Below, in pieces: positions 41,843 through 51,369 of a stretch of DNA of 64,000 nucleotides (the first letter of the stretch is position 1; every line of letters starts with the position of its first letter). Position numbers and translations under genes: made by a program. Source of the DNA: an uncultured Candidatus Binatia bacterium (GTDB taxonomy: Bacteria; Desulfobacterota; Binatia; UBA9968; JAJDTQ01); NCBI GenBank assembly GCA_958295985.1, contig OY282432.1, positions 434,001-498,000 of the forward strand. The letters run 5' to 3'. The notes beneath the pieces were generated by a model. That model saw only the letters and a program-made list of their open reading frames with translations. It searched no databases and had not been told where the DNA came from.

Positions 41843-44800
41843 ATGAAGATCTTTCTCGGTCCCTATCATCCTCAACTCGAAGACGCCCTGGCGGAGGAGA
41901 TCCGGGCGCGGCGGGAGCAGGACCCGCTGGCCCGGCTCCTGCTGGTGGCGCCCTCGGAGACGCTGCGCCGCCGGATGAAGGTCCTGCTGGCCCAGGAGCG
42001 GGGCCTCAACCTGCTGAACTTCCACGTCCTCACCTTCTTCCAACTCAGCATGAACCTGTTCCACGAAGCGCACGGCCCGGCGGAACCGACACTGCGGGAC
42101 CAGACGTTCATGGAGGAGGCCCTGAAGCGTGTGATCCCGGCCGGTGGACGGTTCGCCCGCATGATGGAGAACGACGGCGCCTGCTCGGCCCTGTGGCAAA
42201 GCCTGCGGGACCTGAAGGATGCCACGGTGGATCCCGAGGCCGCTCTGGAGGCGCTGCGGGAGGGACTCTTCCGCAACCGGAACCGGGAAGCGCTGGGCGA
42301 TCTCTTCGCGTTGTACCGGGAAGTGAGGCGCCGCTTCCCGGAGTGGCAGGCTCAGGACCACCAGGACCTCGATGCGACGGTGGCGCGGCATGCGCCGGCC
42401 TCGGCCTATCTCGGGCAGTTCGAACGCATCTACTACTACGGCTTCTACGACCTGACCCAGAGCCAGTTGGAGCTCTTTCGGAGCCTTGCCGGCAACTACC
42501 CTGTGACCCTGTTCTATCCCCTCGTCCAAGGGCATCCGCACTGGCTCTTCGCCCAGGACTTCTACGACCGTTACCTCCGGGGTCTCGCCGGGGCGGACGA
42601 GGTGGTGGACCTGCTGCACGCGAACCCCGACGCCTCTCCGGGCGGCCGCAACCCGGCGCCGCGCCCGGCCCCAGGCCGGTCTCCCCGCTGCGAGATCATC
42701 AGTTGCGCGGGACCCCGGGACGAGGTCCTCACGGTGGCCAAGAACGTGCTCCGGCTCGTGGAGGAGAAAGGGTTCGAGTTCCAACGCGTGGGGGTGGTGG
42801 CGCGGGCGCTGGACGCCTGGCTGCCGTGGATCCAGGAGATCTTTCCGGAGCACGGCATCCCCTTCCACACCCCGGCCAGCGAGCCGTTGCGCCGCTTCAA
42901 TCGCGTCAGGGCGGTGCTGACCCTGCTGGACCTGCCGGTCCACGACTACCCGCGGGCCGGCGTCATCGACCTCGTGTCATCCCACGACTTCAACTTTCAG
43001 GTTGTCCTCGGCCCGGCCATCGACCCCAGGCCGGATCTCTGGGATGTCGCCACCCGGGCGTTGCGCATCACCCGGGGCATGGCCGAATGGCGCCGCCTTG
43101 AGCGCTATCTGGACCAGGGTCTCAACCTGAGCCTCATGGATGAGGAAGAGGGCCGCCCGCTGCGCATCTGGCCGGAGCAGATCGCCGCGCTGCTGAAAAC
43201 CGTCAACGCCTTGCACGAGCATCTGAGCGGCCTGCCCCAAGAGAGCACATGGTCGGACCTGAGCACCCGCTGGCGCGCCCTCATCGACCGGTTCCTCAAC
43301 CCCGGCCGGGACGAAGCCGCGGACGCGGTGACCCGGGCCATCGACGAGACCTTCTCCGGGCTGGCCGCGCTGCACACGATAACACCGAAGGTCTCACCCG
43401 AGTCGTTCGCCCAGGCCCTGCGCAAAAGCCTGGACCGGGCCTCGGCGCCGCTGTCGCGGGAAGTCGTGCAGGGTGTCCAGGTCATGGACGCCGGCTCGGC
43501 CCGCGGCATCCCCTTCCAGGCGCTCTTCCTCGTGGGCATGAACGAGGGCACGTTCCCGCGCACCATCCGCGAGGACCCGTTCCTGCGGGACCACGAACGG
43601 CGCGTCCTGGAGACGGACCTGGGCTACAAGACCTCGCCGAAGCTGGCGGGCTACGACGAGGAGCGGCTGCTGTTCGCCCTGCTCTCGGGCTCGGTCTCCG
43701 ACCGCCTCTATTGCAGCTACCAACGCTCGGACGCGGCCGCCCGCCCGCTGGCCCCGTCCTGGTACCTCCGCGAGGTGGATGCCGTGTCCGGCGAGGACGG
43801 ACACGGCATGGACACCTTCCAAATTCCGAAAGGCGTCCTCGGCAAGCAGCACCTGCCTCCGTTCGACGACCCCCGGTGGCTTCTGCCGGAAGAGATGGCG
43901 GTGCGGCGGGCGCTGGGCGGTCAGGACCCGGCCCCGCTGGTGCGCATGAGCGGCGTCTCCGTGGAAGGTTTCGAAAGGAGCGCCGCGGCCGTCCGCGCGC
44001 TGGAGGACGGCGCCGGGATGCCGGGGTCGCTGGACGGCATCACCGGTCCCCTGGAAGACGTGTGGAACGAGTTCCTGGACCGCGGCGTCTCTCCCACCAC
44101 GCTGGAAGCCTACGGTCGCTGCCCTTTCCAGTACTTCGCCCGCCGTGTGCTCCGGCTGGAACGGCTGGAGCGCCCGGAGGCGGCGGCGCCGGTCCAGGCC
44201 CTGGAATGGGGGCGGATTTGTCACGAGATCCTGCAACGGTTCTACCAGGACGCCGAGCGCGCCTGGGCGGACGGTTGGAGCGCATGGCTCGACAGCGCCG
44301 CGGCCGAGGTCCTGTCCGACTTCGAGGAAACCTGTCCCACGGGCTACCCCGCGGCGTGGGAAGCGGCCAAGGAAGAGCTCGCCGGCATGCTGCGGCAGGC
44401 GGTCCGAGCGGACCGGGACGAGATGGCGCGATCAGGCTTCCGTCCCGTGGAGTTCGAACAGGAGCTGACCGCACAACTCGGCGCGGACTGGCCCGGCGAT
44501 CTCCGGGACCTCACGGTTCACGGCCGCCTGGACCGTGTCGATCACGATGACCGGGACCGTCGCTACCGGGTCATCGACTACAAGTACAAGACCGGCAAGG
44601 GACCCAATCCCGAGGACAGGGATCCGTTGCTCGCGGCGATTCGGGGACAGAAGCTGCAACTCCCCCTCTATGTCCTGCTCGCCGCCGAATACGCGAGCGC
44701 CCGAGATCCCGCCACGCCCCCGACCGTCGAAGCGGCCTGGTACTTTCTCGCCGGCCGCTGGAAGGACGGTCCGCTGGCCTCCCGCGGATTCCCGGGACAA

Positions 44801-45028
44801 GTCATGCGGGAATCTTCCGGCGAACTTGTCCGCGACGCGGTGGCGCGACTCCTGCGGGGCATCCGGTCCGGGGAATTCTTCATCATGCCCGGCGGATATT
44901 GCCGTTATTGCGAGGTATCGGAGATCTGCCGCAAGGACCATTTCCCCTCCTCCGTCCGCGCCGGGCGGCATCCGGCCGCGGAGGGGTTGGCGCAGATGCG
45001 CAAGCAAAAGCCCGTAACGAAGACCTGA
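41843..45028 (+). CDS. addB: AddB-like helicase-nuclease subunit
   Basis: A 1061-residue subunit of the AddAB double-strand-break resection enzyme. The N-terminal helicase-like half lacks a clean Walker A, as in many AddB proteins. The C-terminal nuclease has the GRLDRVD and VIDYKYKTG residues (D and D-x-K). The four-cysteine iron-sulfur site is a first Cys in AYGRCPFQYF near residue 759 and three in GYCRYCEVSEICRKDH near 1015-1025. ATG 41843 was chosen because upstream codons in the same frame do not belong to the family; its ribosome binding site is weak. addA follows after 6 nt. Confidence 0.9.
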   Translation: MKIFLGPYHPQLEDALAEEIRARREQDPLARLLLVAPSETLRRRMKVLLAQERGLNLLNFHVLTFFQLSMNLFHEAHGPAEPTLRDQTFMEEALKRVIPAGGRFARMMENDGACSALWQSLRDLKDATVDPEAALEALREGLFRNRNREALGDLFALYREVRRRFPEWQAQDHQDLDATVARHAPASAYLGQFERIYYYGFYDLTQSQLELFRSLAGNYPVTLFYPLVQGHPHWLFAQDFYDRYLRGLAGADEVVDLLHANPDASPGGRNPAPRPAPGRSPRCEIISCAGPRDEVLTVAKNVLRLVEEKGFEFQRVGVVARALDAWLPWIQEIFPEHGIPFHTPASEPLRRFNRVRAVLTLLDLPVHDYPRAGVIDLVSSHDFNFQVVLGPAIDPRPDLWDVATRALRITRGMAEWRRLERYLDQGLNLSLMDEEEGRPLRIWPEQIAALLKTVNALHEHLSGLPQESTWSDLSTRWRALIDRFLNPGRDEAADAVTRAIDETFSGLAALHTITPKVSPESFAQALRKSLDRASAPLSREVVQGVQVMDAGSARGIPFQALFLVGMNEGTFPRTIREDPFLRDHERRVLETDLGYKTSPKLAGYDEERLLFALLSGSVSDRLYCSYQRSDAAARPLAPSWYLREVDAVSGEDGHGMDTFQIPKGVLGKQHLPPFDDPRWLLPEEMAVRRALGGQDPAPLVRMSGVSVEGFERSAAAVRALEDGAGMPGSLDGITGPLEDVWNEFLDRGVSPTTLEAYGRCPFQYFARRVLRLERLERPEAAAPVQALEWGRICHEILQRFYQDAERAWADGWSAWLDSAAAEVLSDFEETCPTGYPAAWEAAKEELAGMLRQAVRADRDEMARSGFRPVEFEQELTAQLGADWPGDLRDLTVHGRLDRVDHDDRDRRYRVIDYKYKTGKGPNPEDRDPLLAAIRGQKLQLPLYVLLAAEYASARDPATPPTVEAAWYFLAGRWKDGPLASRGFPGQVMRESSGELVRDAVARLLRGIRSGEFFIMPGGYCRYCEVSEICRKDHFPSSVRAGRHPAAEGLAQMRKQKPVTKT

Positions 45029-45034
45029 GCCCTG

Positions 45035-48000
45035 ATGATTCCCCCGCCCGCAGATGACCTGGAACGCCGGCAGGCCACCACGACCTTCGACCGCAACGTG
45101 GTGGTGACCGCGGGCGCGGGCACCGGCAAGACCACCCTGCTGGTGGAGCGGTGCGTGAACCTGCTGATGCGCCCGTCGGATCCGGTGAAGATGACGGAGT
45201 TCGTGGCCCTCACCTTTACCAACAAGGCCGCCAACGAGATGAAGGCGCGCTTGCGGGACCGCCTGGAAGTGCTGGCCGGGCGCCGGGCCGGCGGACCCGC
45301 GGCGGAAGAGGCGGAAACCGCGGCGATCGACGCCCTTCGCGAGCGCTGTCCCATCACCGCGGACAACGTCCACGGCCGCGCCGGGGAAGCGCTGCAACAG
45401 CTCGAGCGAGCCCAGATCGGCACCATCCACAGCTTTGCCGCCTCGCTGCTCAGGCTCTATCCGCTGGAGACCGGACTGGACCCGCAGTTTCGGGAAGACG
45501 ACGGCAGCCTGCGGAAAAGACAGTTCGACGTCGATTGGGGTTTATGGCTCGACGAAGAGCTGTCGGGCACGGGGCCCAGGACCGCGGATTGGAAAGATAT
45601 CCTCGCCCGCTTTTCGTTGGACCGGCTCGGCGAGCTGGCGCTGGCCCTTTGCGCCGAGGACGTGGACCTGGACGGGCTCCTGCGCCCGGGCGGACCGGGT
45701 GATCCGGCCGGTGTCCTTGGACAGTGGCTGCGCGGACTGGAGGATGCCGCTACGGACCTCATCCGCCGGCATCCAAAGCAACGGAAATTCGAGCGGGCGG
45801 TGGCGGTGGCGCGGAAGGTGATCCAGGCCGCTCGCGCCCCCGGCGCCAGGTTCGATGACGAAGAGTTGAACCTCCTGTGGGGCTCAACCCCGCCGGCGGA
45901 CTGGAGCCGGGAGGATGGCGGACGCGCACGGGACCTCGTGACCGACGCGCGGCTCCTCGCCCAGGTGGACCCCGTGGAGATCGACCGGCTGTGCGCCCTC
46001 CTGGCGCCGTTCGCCCGGCAGTGCCGCGAGAGCTTTGCCCGCAATGGCCTGGTGACCTTCGACGGACTGCTGGCGCGGGCGCGGGACCTGCTGCGCGACC
46101 ATCCGCAGATTAGGGAGGAGTTGAAGGCGCGCTTCAAGGCCATCCTGGTGGACGAGTTCCAGGACACCGACCCGCTGCAGTACGAGATCCTCCTGTGGCT
46201 GTGCGAGGAACGCTCCGGGCGGGCCGCGAACTGGCGCAACATCCGCCTCGCCCCCGGCAAGCTGTTCGTGGTGGGGGATCCCAAGCAATCCATCTACGGG
46301 TTCCGCGGCGCCGACATCGCGGCCTACCTGCAGGTGGTCAAGGAAGTGATCCAGGCCCAGAACGGCGTCGAGTACCGGCTGACCGCCAACTTCCGAAGCG
46401 ACGCCCGGATCCTGGACGTCGTCAACGGCGTCTTCGAGCGCCTGATCCGGGAAGAGCCCGGCCTTCAGCCCGAGTACATCGCCCTCCAGCCCGGCCTCGA
46501 CCGCGCCGGCGAACAACCCGCTCACCCTGAGCGTGGCGGAGCGCCCGCGGAGCGGAGTCGAAGGGTGCGCGTGCGCCGGGTGACCGGCTCGGACGGGACT
46601 CCCAATGCGGAGGGAGCGCGCCGGCTCGAAGCGCAATCATTGGCCCGCTGGCTGCAAGAGGAAGTACTGGGACACGCCTCCTTCCAGGACCGGGACGGAA
46701 ACCGCGTGCGGGTAAGGCCCGGTCACGTGGCCTTGCTCATGCGCGCCCTGAGCAACGTACAGGTCTACCTGGAAGCGCTGCGCGGACACGGCATCGGTTA
46801 CGTGGTGGAAGGCGAGCGGGATTTCTACGCCGCCCAGGAGGTCATCGACGCCGTCAACCTGCTCCGGACCGTGGACAACCCCCACGACCGGCTGGCGCTG
46901 GTGGGGGTGCTCCGCTCGCCCGTGGGCGGGTACGACGACGCCGAGGTCTTCGCGCTCAGCCGCCAACACCTGCTGGACTACCGCCTGGTGGCGGGCCCCC
47001 AGTGGGTGGACCTGCCCCGCGGCGTGATGGACCTCTACCAGCGCCTCTTCCGGCTGCACCGCGAAGTGCGCTTCCTGGAAGCGGGCAAAGCGGTGGAGCG
47101 AGTCTTCAAGGAACTGCCGCTGTCGGTGCTGGCCGCGAGCAGGAGATCGGGCCAGCAGGCCGTCGCCAACCTGGAGAAGGTGCGCGTGGTTGCCGAGGAG
47201 GCAGGCGCCAACGGCAGCGGCACGCTCAAGGACGTGGTGGCCGAGCTGGAACGCCGGGTCCGGGAAGAAGAAAACGAGTCCGAGAACGTCCTGGAGGAGG
47301 AAACCCTGGACGCGGTAAGGATCATGAGCATTCACCGGGCCAAGGGCCTTGAGTTTCCCGTGGTGGTGCTGGTGGACGCCCTGGCCGGGGTGAACAACCG
47401 AACGGGGCCGCCGGCCGAAGTCCGCCAGGATTGGGCCACGGGTCTCGTGGGAGTCCACATCGACGACCTGTGGAGCCTGCCCGGCGTCTTTCTCCAGGCG
47501 AAACGACGCGAGCGGGAGGCCTACGAGCAGCGCCGGCTGCTGTACGTGGCCATGACCCGGCCTCGTCAACAACTCATCATTTCCTTTGCCCAACGAGGAC
47601 AGCAGCACAGGGACAGCATGGTCTCCATGATCGACGAGGCAACGGGCGGCGCCCTCGCCCAGGCGGTCCCGCCCGCGGTGGCCTGCGGCACGGGCGAGAT
47701 GGCGGTAGAGGTGGCGGAGGAGGATCCGGGGGCGGATGAACACGGCGACGGCCTGCCGGCACCGCCGCCGGACACCACGGACTGGTCATGGTACGAAGAC
47801 CTGTGGGCCCGCCGGCGCAGCGACTACGAAGCCCGCGGCCAGACCCCGCTCTTCCTGGCGCCCACCCGGTTCAAGGACGCGGGGGAGGCGGCCGAGGCCC
47901 GGCCCCGCGCCCGCGGCCTCGAACGCGACACCGCGCTCTTTCTTGGGTCGCTCGCCCACCAGGCGCTCGAGCACTGGGATTTCCGGACCACACGGATCGA

Positions 48001-48433
48001 GGAGGATCTCGACGGAGCCATCGCCCGGCATGCCCCGGAGCTGCCGGCGGCGCAGCACCGGGTGGTGGTCCGGGAACTGAAAGCCATCTGGGCCACTCTG
48101 ACGGACTCCCCGGTCTACGAGGAGTTGCGGGACGCCCGCATCCTGGGCCGGGAGATGCCCTTTGTCCTGCCGTGGGACGGTCAGATCATGGAGGGCCGCA
48201 TCGACGTGGTCTACGAGCGGCAGGGACGGATCTACGTGGCCGACTACAAGACGGACCAGGTGACCGACGGGGAGATCCCCGGAGTCATGCACGACTACCG
48301 TCACCAGGCGCGGATCTACACGGAGGCCGTGAGGCGTGGCCTGAACCGGGACGTGGCCGCGTTCCGGTTGATCCTCCTGCGGCTGGGCCGCGGCGTGGAC
48401 GTGCCGGCCGAGGTCGCCGGCGGGACGCCATGA
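45035..48433 (+). CDS. addA: AddA-like UvrD-family helicase-nuclease
   Basis: A 1132-residue SF1 helicase with a C-terminal nuclease. Walker A is TAGAGTGKTTLLVER near residues 25-39 and motif Ia is ALTFTNKAANEMKAR. Walker B is ILVDEFQDTDPLQYE near 370, then GDPKQSIYGFRGAD. Motif V and VI regions are RIMSIHRAKGLEFPVVVL and RRLLYVAMTRPRQQL. The nuclease motif GRIDVVYERQGRIYVADYKTDQ near 1055-1070 has the D and D-x-K residues. It works with AddB in RecA-dependent repair. A palindromic repeat has become part of the coding sequence near residue 500 without breaking the frame. The stop overlaps the next gene (ATGA). Confidence 0.93.
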   Translation: MIPPPADDLERRQATTTFDRNVVVTAGAGTGKTTLLVERCVNLLMRPSDPVKMTEFVALTFTNKAANEMKARLRDRLEVLAGRRAGGPAAEEAETAAIDALRERCPITADNVHGRAGEALQQLERAQIGTIHSFAASLLRLYPLETGLDPQFREDDGSLRKRQFDVDWGLWLDEELSGTGPRTADWKDILARFSLDRLGELALALCAEDVDLDGLLRPGGPGDPAGVLGQWLRGLEDAATDLIRRHPKQRKFERAVAVARKVIQAARAPGARFDDEELNLLWGSTPPADWSREDGGRARDLVTDARLLAQVDPVEIDRLCALLAPFARQCRESFARNGLVTFDGLLARARDLLRDHPQIREELKARFKAILVDEFQDTDPLQYEILLWLCEERSGRAANWRNIRLAPGKLFVVGDPKQSIYGFRGADIAAYLQVVKEVIQAQNGVEYRLTANFRSDARILDVVNGVFERLIREEPGLQPEYIALQPGLDRAGEQPAHPERGGAPAERSRRVRVRRVTGSDGTPNAEGARRLEAQSLARWLQEEVLGHASFQDRDGNRVRVRPGHVALLMRALSNVQVYLEALRGHGIGYVVEGERDFYAAQEVIDAVNLLRTVDNPHDRLALVGVLRSPVGGYDDAEVFALSRQHLLDYRLVAGPQWVDLPRGVMDLYQRLFRLHREVRFLEAGKAVERVFKELPLSVLAASRRSGQQAVANLEKVRVVAEEAGANGSGTLKDVVAELERRVREEENESENVLEEETLDAVRIMSIHRAKGLEFPVVVLVDALAGVNNRTGPPAEVRQDWATGLVGVHIDDLWSLPGVFLQAKRREREAYEQRRLLYVAMTRPRQQLIISFAQRGQQHRDSMVSMIDEATGGALAQAVPPAVACGTGEMAVEVAEEDPGADEHGDGLPAPPPDTTDWSWYEDLWARRRSDYEARGQTPLFLAPTRFKDAGEAAEARPRARGLERDTALFLGSLAHQALEHWDFRTTRIEEDLDGAIARHAPELPAAQHRVVVRELKAIWATLTDSPVYEELRDARILGREMPFVLPWDGQIMEGRIDVVYERQGRIYVADYKTDQVTDGEIPGVMHDYRHQARIYTEAVRRGLNRDVAAFRLILLRLGRGVDVPAEVAGGTP
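46523..46567. repeat. Palindromic repeat-like insert inside addA
   Basis: CACCCTGAGCG ... GTCGAAGGGTG, with outer arms CACCCT and AGGGTG and an inner GC-rich stem, has the form of the dispersed CCTGAGC/TCGAAGG element seen before addB. It is translated in frame as a polar, Arg/Pro-rich stretch (EQPAHPERGGAPAERSRR) between helicase domains, a position likely to be a surface loop. Confidence 0.5.
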
Positions 48434-49164
48434 GAAGCGAGGCCCACTTCACCGCGGAGAAGATGCTGTCCAGGCTGGGGGTCAAGCCCGGCGCCCTCGG
48501 GAAAGTCGCGCTGCTTCCCGGTCCCCGCGATCGGGCCGCGAAGCTGCGGTGCGCGCTGGAGAACCCCCGCCGAACCCTCGCCTTCCAGGGCTACGAGATG
48601 CACACCGGTGCCCTGGGTGCTCAACGGGTCACCGTGGGCAACGGCGGGCGCTACTCCCCGGACGCCGCCATCACCACGGAGCTGCTGTGCGCCGGGGGCG
48701 TGGAGACGCTGGTGCGGGTGGGAAGCTGCGGGTCGCTCCAGGAGACGGTGAAGCTGGGAGACATCGTCATCGCCACCGGTGCGGTCCGGGGCGACGGCGC
48801 CAGCCCCCGCTACGTACCGGAAGATTTCGCCACCCTTGCCCACCCGCGGGTGGTGGACGCCCTCGCGCGGGCCGCGGACAGCCTCGGGGCGCCGGTGCAC
48901 CGCGGCCAGGTGTTCACCACCGACGCGCTGTTCCGGGAGACCCCGGAGCTCCTGGCCGAGCTGGAGAGCCGGCGGATTACGGCCATCGACATGGTGACCT
49001 CCGCGTTTCTGACGGTGGCGCAAGTCAGGAACGCCCGGGCCGGCGCCATCCTGGCGGTCTCGGATGAATGCCTCACCGGCAAGCTGGGATTCCGCGACCC
49101 GTCGTTCCTGCAGGCCGAGGAGCGGATCATGGAGGTCGCCCTCAAGGCGGTGGAATGGCTCTGA
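48430..49164 (+). CDS. Nucleoside phosphorylase (PNP/UDP family)
   Basis: A 244-residue phosphorylase of the PNP_UDP family, cleaving a purine or pyrimidine nucleoside with phosphate. Family features are KVALLPGPRDRA (phosphate loop), VTVGNGGRYSPDAAI, VRVGSCGSLQETVKLGDIVIATGA and, near the end, the ITAIDMVTSAFL segment where most members have E-M-E. The ATG at 48430 overlaps the addA stop. The unusual D-M-V in place of E-M-E may alter ribose binding. Confidence 0.88.
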   Translation: MRSEAHFTAEKMLSRLGVKPGALGKVALLPGPRDRAAKLRCALENPRRTLAFQGYEMHTGALGAQRVTVGNGGRYSPDAAITTELLCAGGVETLVRVGSCGSLQETVKLGDIVIATGAVRGDGASPRYVPEDFATLAHPRVVDALARAADSLGAPVHRGQVFTTDALFRETPELLAELESRRITAIDMVTSAFLTVAQVRNARAGAILAVSDECLTGKLGFRDPSFLQAEERIMEVALKAVEWL

Positions 49165-49404
49165 GCGGCATATTGGCGAACGGCGGGTTTCGTACTAGAA
49201 GAGGGTGAGGCGGACGGTCTGTTTCCACGGCAGTGCGCTCGAAAGGACCGCGGGCCGCCTGAGATCATCGCCTGTTGCCAGGACCGCAGCGAATTCGTAC
49301 CCTTGAGCTTCTCTTGGCGGAAACCGTGCACTGCCGGCTTGTGATGCCTGACCAACCGAAGACGCCGGCCTGGGAACCGGCGCTCCCAAAAAGGAGGAAA
49401 GACC

Positions 49405-50439
49405 ATGAGACCGAATCGTGTTTCCGTGCTCCGAACCGCCCTCGGCATCGCTCTCATAGCCATGACCGCAACCGCGGCTTCGGCCGAGGACTTCTACAAG
49501 GGCAAGACGGTGCGCATCATCGTCGGCTCCGCTCCGGGCGGCGGTTTCGATGCCTACGCACGGCTCGTGGGCCGGCACATCGGCAAGCACATCCCGGGAG
49601 CCCCGAGGACCCTGGTCACCAGCATGACCGGGGCCGGCAACCTTATCGCGGCCAACTACATGTACAACAAGGCCAGGCCGGACGGCCTCACCATCGGCCA
49701 CTGGGTGGGAACGCTGGTGCTGCAGCAGGTCCTGGAGAACAAAAGGGTCCGGTTCGACGCCCGGAAGTTCGAATGGATCACCGTGCCGAAGCCCAGCTAC
49801 ACGGCGTGCGTCGTGGCCAAGGACAGCGGCATCACCAGCATGGACCAGTGGCTTGCGGCGAAGCAGCCGCTCAAGCTGGGCGGCATGGGGCCCGGGAGCT
49901 CCATCTCGGACATCCCCAGGCTGGTGGGCTCCATCACCGGGGCGCCGCTCAAGCTGGTGGAGGGATACGGCGGAGCCGCCAGGGTCCGTTTGGCCATCGA
50001 GAAGCGGGAGGTCTTCGGCGGTTGCTGGAGTCCTGACGTCATCCTCTCGTACTGGCCGGAGAAAATCCCTGGGGAACTGAACTTCGTGGTGCAGGTGGGG
50101 GTCGGCAGACACCCCAGGCTCCCCGACGTGCCCAACATCATCGAACTGGCCAAGACCGAGGAACAGCGCCAGTTTGCGGGCGTGGTGGGGCGCAACGCGC
50201 ACGAGATCCTTCGGGGCTTCTCGCTGCCCCCGGGCACGCCCAAAGACCGCGTGGAGCTCTTGCGCAAGGCCTTCGCGGACACCTTCCAGGACCCCGAACT
50301 GCTGGCCGAGGCGAAGAAGGCCAAGCTCATCATCAATCCCATTCCCGGCACCCGGGTCGCTCAGGCAGTCAACGAGTTCTTCGAGCTCGACTCCGAACTG
50401 AAGGCCAGACTGAAGCAGATCCTGGTGCCGAAACGGTAA
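49405..50439 (+). CDS. Tripartite tricarboxylate transporter substrate-binding protein (TctC), third copy
   Basis: A 344-residue periplasmic protein with a signal peptide ending near TAASAEDFY, then KGKTVRIIVGSAPGGGFDAY and SMTGAGNLIAANYMYNKARP. It resembles the copy at 26476 more than the one at 22047. It has AAGGAGG before its ATG. No permease gene is beside it, so it may use the TctAB protein elsewhere in the window or a distant one. It is followed by an SDR and a GrdE-like protein on the same strand. Confidence 0.93.
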   Translation: MRPNRVSVLRTALGIALIAMTATAASAEDFYKGKTVRIIVGSAPGGGFDAYARLVGRHIGKHIPGAPRTLVTSMTGAGNLIAANYMYNKARPDGLTIGHWVGTLVLQQVLENKRVRFDARKFEWITVPKPSYTACVVAKDSGITSMDQWLAAKQPLKLGGMGPGSSISDIPRLVGSITGAPLKLVEGYGGAARVRLAIEKREVFGGCWSPDVILSYWPEKIPGELNFVVQVGVGRHPRLPDVPNIIELAKTEEQRQFAGVVGRNAHEILRGFSLPPGTPKDRVELLRKAFADTFQDPELLAEAKKAKLIINPIPGTRVAQAVNEFFELDSELKARLKQILVPKR

Positions 50440-50498
50440 CGGACGTCCGGGCACGGCCGGCGGGCGGCCACCGGGTACCGGTAAAGGAGGTTTCTATC

Positions 50499-51257
50499 AT
50501 GCGTTTGGACGGGAAGGTCGCGATCGTTACGGGCGGCGGCATCGGCATCGGCCGTGCCTACTCCAGGGGACTGGCGCGGGAAGGCGCCAAGGTCGCCGTG
50601 GCCGACATCCAGGTGGAGGCCGCCACGCAGGTGGCGGAGGAGATCAAAAAGGACGGCGGCGAGGCGCTGCCCGTGGCGGTGGATGTCACCTCGCGGGAAA
50701 AGACCCGCGAAATGGCCGACGCGGTGCTGAAGGCCTACGGGCGCATCGACGTGCTGGTGAACAACGCGGGCCTGTACACGGCACTCACGAAGAAGTCCTT
50801 CATGGAGATCCCCGAGGACGAGTGGGACCGGGTCATGGCGGTGAACGTCAAGGGTCTGTTCCTCTGCGTGCAGGCGGTCTATCCGGCCATGAAGGAGCAG
50901 GGCAAGGGCAAGATCATCAACATCTCCTCGGGAACCATCCTGGGCGGGACGCCGATGTTCCTTCACTACGTCTCGTCCAAGGCCGGCGTGCTGGGGTTCA
51001 CCCGGGCGCTGGCGCGCGAGATCGGGTCCGACAACATCTGCGTCAACGCCATCACTCCCGGCCTCACCATATCGAGCGACAACCAGCAGGGCGTCACGAC
51101 CCCCCAACAACTGGAAGCGCGCCGCCGCAGCCGGGCGTTCCAGCGGGATCAGTTCCCGGACGACCTGGTGGGCACGGTCATCTTCCTGTCCTCCGACGAC
51201 AGCGACTTCGTGACCGGCCAGACCATCAACGTCGACGGCGGTCAGCACATGCACTGA
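50499..51257 (+). CDS. Short-chain dehydrogenase/reductase
   Basis: A 252-residue classical SDR. Cofactor loop TGGGIGIGRAYSRGLA, NNAG motif, then NISSGTILGGTPMFLHYVSSK, containing Ser, Tyr and Lys of the catalytic set (Y-x-x-x-K). It ends GQTINVDGGQHMH, as in 3-oxoacyl reductase-like members. AAAGGAGG precedes the ATG. It stands between the third TctC and the GrdE-like gene, suggesting a shared catabolic unit. Confidence 0.93.
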   Translation: MRLDGKVAIVTGGGIGIGRAYSRGLAREGAKVAVADIQVEAATQVAEEIKKDGGEALPVAVDVTSREKTREMADAVLKAYGRIDVLVNNAGLYTALTKKSFMEIPEDEWDRVMAVNVKGLFLCVQAVYPAMKEQGKGKIINISSGTILGGTPMFLHYVSSKAGVLGFTRALAREIGSDNICVNAITPGLTISSDNQQGVTTPQQLEARRRSRAFQRDQFPDDLVGTVIFLSSDDSDFVTGQTINVDGGQHMH

Positions 51258-51369
51258 CGCGGCCGTGAACCCCCTCGCCCGGCAAGCGGCAGCACGACTC
51301 GTACCCAGGTTGGTTGCGAAACGGCCATGATGCGCGAAAACCACGCCAATCCCGCGGCCGGAGGACGCC

